A stretch of 64,000 bases of DNA from Thermoplasmata archaeon (GTDB lineage Archaea; Thermoplasmatota; Thermoplasmata; Lutacidiplasmatales; UBA184), in contig JAJZYH010000002.1 of NCBI GenBank assembly GCA_021798195.1, positions 25,101-89,100 on the forward strand. Reading direction: 5' to 3'. How positions within the stretch are numbered: the first letter of the stretch is position 1; every line of letters starts with the position of its first letter. The notes below the pieces were generated by a model that was given only the letters and a program-made list of their open reading frames with translations, was not told the DNA's origin and did not search any database. Of this stretch, positions 61,146 to 64,000 are shown one piece after another. The translations under genes and the position numbers were made by a program.

Positions 61146-61589
61146 CTATCCCTCTCCCTTCTCGAAGACCATCCCGATCTTGTAGGACTTCACCCAGTGG
61201 ACCCGGTCTCCGATGGCGAGGTCGGAACTCGCCTTGACCGTGGGCATCCAGCCGCTCACCATCCCTCCCTCGTCCAGCTCCACCAGGACGTAGGCGTAGG
61301 GTGCATCGTTGAGGAACTCCTCCGACGGTACATTCTGGAGAGAGAACGACGCCACCCGCCCCTTCCCGGAGAGCACCTCCTCCTGGAGTTCCGACCGGTG
61401 GTGGCAACGGGGGCACTCCAGGAGGAACGTCGTGGTCCGGAACCCACAGTTCCGGCAATGATAGCCCAGGAGCCGGCCCTCCTCCTCGTACGCGTGATAG
61501 AACTGCGCGATGGAGTGGCCCGCCGGGGGGGACGGGTGACCCGCTGCGGCCGGAGATTCGGATCCCGTGGACGGGGTACTGGTGACCAT
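61146..61589 (-). CDS. DUF35 zinc-ribbon/OB-fold acyl-CoA-associated protein
   Basis: A 147-residue DUF35 protein: an N-terminal rubredoxin-like zinc ribbon (HCRNCGFRTTTFLLECPRCHH, two CxxC pairs) and an OB fold (RVASFSLQNV ... SGWMPTVKASSDLAIGDRVHWVKS). Archaeal DUF35 proteins bridge thiolase and HMG-CoA synthase to channel CoA intermediates, or act with thiolase-like proteins in steroid and fatty acid breakdown. It lies 9 nt after the thiolase gene, the usual genomic pairing. The N-terminal 25 residues are Ser/Pro-rich. Confidence 0.92.
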   Translation of the reverse strand: MVTSTPSTGSESPAAAGHPSPPAGHSIAQFYHAYEEEGRLLGYHCRNCGFRTTTFLLECPRCHHRSELQEEVLSGKGRVASFSLQNVPSEEFLNDAPYAYVLVELDEGGMVSGWMPTVKASSDLAIGDRVHWVKSYKIGMVFEKGEG

Positions 61590-61598
61590 GGGTACCTC

Positions 61599-62756
61599 TC
61601 AAACCCTCTCGAAGATATGGACGGAGCAACTCCCCCCCGTCGCGCCCACGTTGTGGGTGAGGGCGAGAGAGGGACCCGGGAGCTGCCGCTTCCCGGCCAT
61701 CCCGTTGAACTGTTCGAACACTTCCACCACCTGGCCGGCGCCGGTGGCGCTCACGGGGTGTCCCTTGGCCTTGAGGCCCCCCGATGGATTCACGGGCAGT
61801 TTCCCTCCCAGAGCCGTTTCCCCCTCCGCCGTCGCCCGCGCCGCCGAGCCCTTGGGGTAGAACCCCATGTCCTCCAGGGCGAGGATCTCGGCGATGGTGA
61901 AACAGTCGTGCACCTCCAGGAAATCGATGTCCTTCCGCTCCAGCTTGGACTGGCGGAAGGCCTTCTCGGCGGCGAGCTGGGACGCGGGGAGCCCCGTGAG
62001 GTCCGTCCGATCCTGCAGAGCCGCGATGCTGCCGGACCTCGCCGACGCGCGGATCAGGGCCGGCACGGCCTTGAGGCGGTTCCGGAACTTCTCGGGGTTC
62101 ACCACCACCACGGCGGCGGCCCCGTCGGAGAACGGGCAGCAATCGTAGAGCTTGAGCGGCCAGGCGACCGGGGCGGAGCCCAGGTAGGTCTCCATGGTGA
62201 TGGGCTTCTGGAAATGGGCGTGGGGGTTATGGGCCGCGTTGGCGTGGTTCTTCACCGCCACGGCACCCAGCTCCTCGGCCTTGGTCCCGTACCGGTGCAT
62301 GTGGGCGGTGGCCAGAGTGGCATAGAGGCCCGGGAACGTGGCCCCGTTGCGGGATTCATACGCGTAATCCGCGCCCATGGCGAAATAGCTCGTCGACGCG
62401 AGGGTGTCGAGGTGGCTCAGCTTCTCGGCGCCCACCACGAGGGCGGCATCCAGGAAGCCGCCTGCCACGTGTACGAAGGCCTCGTGGAGAGCCGCCGAGG
62501 AGGAAGAGCACGCCGACTCGATGGTGCAGGACGGGACCTCGGGGATGCCCAAGGACGTGTTGATGAGAGGGCCCACATGGGCCTGCTTCTCTGCGATCCC
62601 GAACGCGTTGGACACGAACGTGTAGCCGATGTCCTTGGGTTCTAGACCCGCCCGATCGAGCGCGTCCAGCGCCACCTTGGTGGCAGCCTCCCGCCCCGTG
62701 TCCGTCATCTTCCCGAACCGGTTCATGGCAGCTCCCGCCACCCAGACCTTCTCCAT
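61599..62756 (-). CDS. Thiolase-family protein (SCP-x/acetyl-CoA acetyltransferase type)
   Basis: A 385-residue thiolase for acetyl-CoA release or condensation. The nucleophile Cys is in IESACSSSSAALHEAF (about residue 86), then the catalytic His in NPSGGLKAKGHPVSATGAGQ, and a second-Cys region in NVGATGGSCSVHIFER. This pattern fits the archaeal/SCP-x-type thiolases that need a DUF35 partner. ATG 62756 follows GGGGAGGGGAGCC and a TTTTTAC box. It heads the operon thiolase, DUF35, acyl-CoA ligase. Confidence 0.93.
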   Translation of the reverse strand: MEKVWVAGAAMNRFGKMTDTGREAATKVALDALDRAGLEPKDIGYTFVSNAFGIAEKQAHVGPLINTSLGIPEVPSCTIESACSSSSAALHEAFVHVAGGFLDAALVVGAEKLSHLDTLASTSYFAMGADYAYESRNGATFPGLYATLATAHMHRYGTKAEELGAVAVKNHANAAHNPHAHFQKPITMETYLGSAPVAWPLKLYDCCPFSDGAAAVVVVNPEKFRNRLKAVPALIRASARSGSIAALQDRTDLTGLPASQLAAEKAFRQSKLERKDIDFLEVHDCFTIAEILALEDMGFYPKGSAARATAEGETALGGKLPVNPSGGLKAKGHPVSATGAGQVVEVFEQFNGMAGKRQLPGPSLALTHNVGATGGSCSVHIFERV

Positions 62757-62792
62757 CGGCTCCCCTCCCCGGTGGTGGGACGGGGAGGGAAC

Positions 62793-62799
62793 GTAAAAA
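62793..62799 (-). promoter_or_regulatory. TATA box of the thiolase operon
   Basis: Minus strand TTTTTAC, centred 40 nt upstream of the ATG at 62756. It predicts a short leader containing a strong ribosome site. Confidence 0.6.
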
Positions 62800-62991
62800 G
62801 GATGTGGCCTCCCCACAACCCATCCCCTTCGGAGGGCACTTCCGATGGGGACCGTCCCCGGGCCCCGGCGCCCCACAAGGGGCCGCGGCAGAAGGTCTGA
62901 GACCGCACAGGATCCGGGCTTGGATTCCCGTCCTTTGGAACCGCGCAACTTTGCGTGAACCGGAGTTCCCGGAAGCGTGGGCGCTCGGGGG

Positions 62992-63258
62992 TCAGAGGAG
63001 AGCCAGGGCCCTCAGGACCTCTTGGAACGCGCGTTCTGCTTCCTCCGGCGCCCGGGTCTTGATCACCATCTTCCCGTCCCTCAGGAGCGTGACCTCCGGA
63101 GTTCGCTGGAGGATGAGCATCACCCGGGCATCCAGGACCGGCCATCCCATGGTCTCGAACCGTTCCTTGGCCCGCCCCAGGTCCAGGTGGAGCTTGGGGT
63201 TGGGGATCGCTTCGAAGGCTCCCTTGTTGGAACAAAGCTGGAGCTGGGAATAGCTCAC
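62992..63258 (-). CDS. Small protein downstream of the ThiI-like gene
   Basis: An 88-residue protein that I cannot assign to a named family. It has a beta-hairpin/helix layout, PEVTLLRDGKMVIKTRAPEEAERAFQEVL, reminiscent of TBP-like or ferredoxin-like half-domains, preceded by HLDLGRAKERFETMGW. No metal motif apart from one Cys. GTG 63258 overlaps the ThiI-like stop (GTGA), so the two proteins are made together and probably work together, perhaps replacing the missing N-terminal domain of ThiI. That is inference. Confidence 0.75.
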   Translation of the reverse strand: MSYSQLQLCSNKGAFEAIPNPKLHLDLGRAKERFETMGWPVLDARVMLILQRTPEVTLLRDGKMVIKTRAPEEAERAFQEVLRALALL

Positions 63259-63881
63259 TGCACCACCGCCTTCCGGAGCACGCTCGACAGGATCTGCTCC
63301 ACGTCGATCTTGTCCTCCTCCCGCTGGATCTGGAGGAGGTTCGAGCGGGTGGCCGGCCGGTCGGGGACGGCCTGGCAGCAGAGCCCGGGGCGCGTGGAGA
63401 TCCCGTACGTCCCCAGGTGCTGGGCAAGTTCCTCGATCTCCCTCTTATCATACCCGATGAGCGGGCGAACGATGGGCATCCGCACCGCCACCGTGGCCGA
63501 CCGCATGTTGGAGAGGGTCTGACTGGCCACCTGCCCCAACGCTTCTCCGGTGACGAGGAAGCTGGCCCCTTCCCTCTCCGCGACGAGCTCCGCCGAACGC
63601 CACATGAACCGCCGGCACAGGATGCATCCGAAGTGGCGGGTGGTGTTGCGCATGAGGTCGATCTGGGTCGTCCCATGGGGAAGGATGTAGAGGGGGATGC
63701 GCCGGGCGTGGCGCTCCTCGAGGACCTTGAGATGGTCCTTCACCTTCTCGAGGGGGCTGTCGTCGGTGAACGGGCGGTTGTCCATGTGAACGGCGACGAG
63801 CTCATGCCCCCGGGTGAGCATCATGTCCGCCGCCACGGGGGAGTCGATCCCCCCCGACATGAGTACGACTCCCCGGGCCAT
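63255..63881 (-). CDS. Minimal ThiI-like PP-loop ATPase (tRNA sulfurtransferase type)
   Basis: A 208-residue PP-loop protein related to the catalytic domain of ThiI. The PP-loop MSGGIDSPVAADMMLTRG is at the extreme N-terminus, followed by HFGCILCRRFMWR, the GEALGQVASQTLSNM motif and a Cys pair in GLCCQAVPDRPATRS. Full-length ThiI also has N-terminal ferredoxin-like and THUMP domains (about 165 residues) and often a rhodanese domain; all are absent. ATG 63881 is 27 nt below a TATA box, so the short form is the real start, not a truncation by misannotation. It may make 4-thiouridine or serve another sulfur-transfer reaction. Confidence 0.87.
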   Translation of the reverse strand: MARGVVLMSGGIDSPVAADMMLTRGHELVAVHMDNRPFTDDSPLEKVKDHLKVLEERHARRIPLYILPHGTTQIDLMRNTTRHFGCILCRRFMWRSAELVAEREGASFLVTGEALGQVASQTLSNMRSATVAVRMPIVRPLIGYDKREIEELAQHLGTYGISTRPGLCCQAVPDRPATRSNLLQIQREEDKIDVEQILSSVLRKAVVQ

Positions 63882-63904
63882 GTCAAGGACGAGGACGGCG
63901 GGCG

Positions 63905-63911
63905 TATTTGA
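63905..63911 (-). promoter_or_regulatory. TATA box of the ThiI-like operon
   Basis: Minus strand TCAAATA, centred 27 nt upstream of the ATG at 63881. The remaining 90 nt to the window end hold only an AT-rich CTTACAAAG near 63962, possibly a divergent promoter for a gene beyond the window. Confidence 0.65.
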
Positions 63912-64000
63912 ACCGGCGCCGCCCCGGTCTCTCCTCCCAGTTGCGCCCGAGGGTTCGCGAGGCTTACAAAGTGGCGCATCGAGAAAGCCCACCTCTTCAG

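Noticed and set aside
1..64000. CRISPR arrays, insertion sequences, rRNA genes, replication origin
   Set aside because: No regularly spaced repeats, transposases, rRNA segments or Orc/Cdc6 gene were seen anywhere in the window.

Overview
The window is a gene-dense, GC-rich stretch that reads as archaeal chromosome. It carries an archaeal/eukaryotic-type translation initiation factor aIF1A, a Bud32 kinase, an archaeal COG1340-type coiled-coil protein, a tRNA-Arg apparently interrupted by an intron, and many AT-rich TATA-like boxes 24-31 nt upstream of start codons (leaderless mRNAs). Gene content (aerobic-type acyl-CoA dehydrogenases, ETF, molybdenum hydroxylases, extradiol-type dioxygenase family, acetyl-CoA synthetase) suggests an uncultivated, organic-matter-degrading, probably oxygen-respiring archaeon, plausibly a Thermoplasmatota lineage. 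That placement is inference; the domain assignment is firm. No insertion sequence, CRISPR array, rRNA or prophage was seen.

Layout. 0-9 kb: a hypothetical gene, then an HxlR-type regulator followed by a plus-strand run: SDR oxidoreductase, hydantoinase/oxoprolinase subunits HyuA and HyuB, FAH-family hydrolase, XdhC-like molybdoenzyme maturation factor and MoaB. 8.9-17 kb: a LeuA/homocitrate-synthase-like enzyme, then a minus-strand xanthine dehydrogenase/CO-dehydrogenase-like operon (CoxM, CoxS, CoxL, CoxG types), a divergent enoyl-CoA hydratase and an MFS transporter with a palindrome in its promoter. 17-33.5 kb: a small membrane protein, a second (orphan) molybdenum hydroxylase large subunit with an M20 hydrolase and a MaoC-like hydratase, a threonine synthase-like enzyme plus class V aminotransferase, an APC amino-acid permease, an ABC-2 exporter, a cyclase-family hydrolase, a GltD/NfnL-like flavoprotein, a LigB-family dioxygenase and an EamA transporter. 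33.7 kb: tRNA-Arg(GCG) with a putative D-loop intron.

34-45 kb: cofactor and core genes: DUF202, CbiA divergent from BtuC-BtuD (cobalamin/corrinoid), PdxS, a glycosyltransferase, PyrF, a membrane-anchored FKBP, a coiled-coil protein and LarB. 45-50 kb: acyl-CoA dehydrogenase with EtfBA, a PH-domain membrane protein and an amidohydrolase. 50-54 kb: a housekeeping block with aIF1A, NAD(P)HX repair enzyme, Bud32 and an agmatinase-family ureohydrolase. 54-63 kb: acetate uptake and activation (Acs, SatP/AceTr), enoyl-CoA hydratase, acyl-CoA dehydrogenase, AMP-dependent acyl-CoA ligase and a thiolase/DUF35 pair, i.e. most of a beta-oxidation set. 63-64 kb: a minimal ThiI-like PP-loop protein with a small partner.

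Taken together, the left half looks like a catabolic island for nitrogen heterocycles or related amides: two molybdenum hydroxylases, their maturation factors, ring or amide hydrolases (HyuAB, M20, cyclase, FAH), a dioxygenase-family protein and several permeases. The right half would feed the resulting acyl-CoA and acetate units into central metabolism. The substrate cannot be read from sequence alone. Start sites were chosen from TATA-to-start spacing, Shine-Dalgarno-like sequence or ATGA/GTGA overlaps, as stated per gene.
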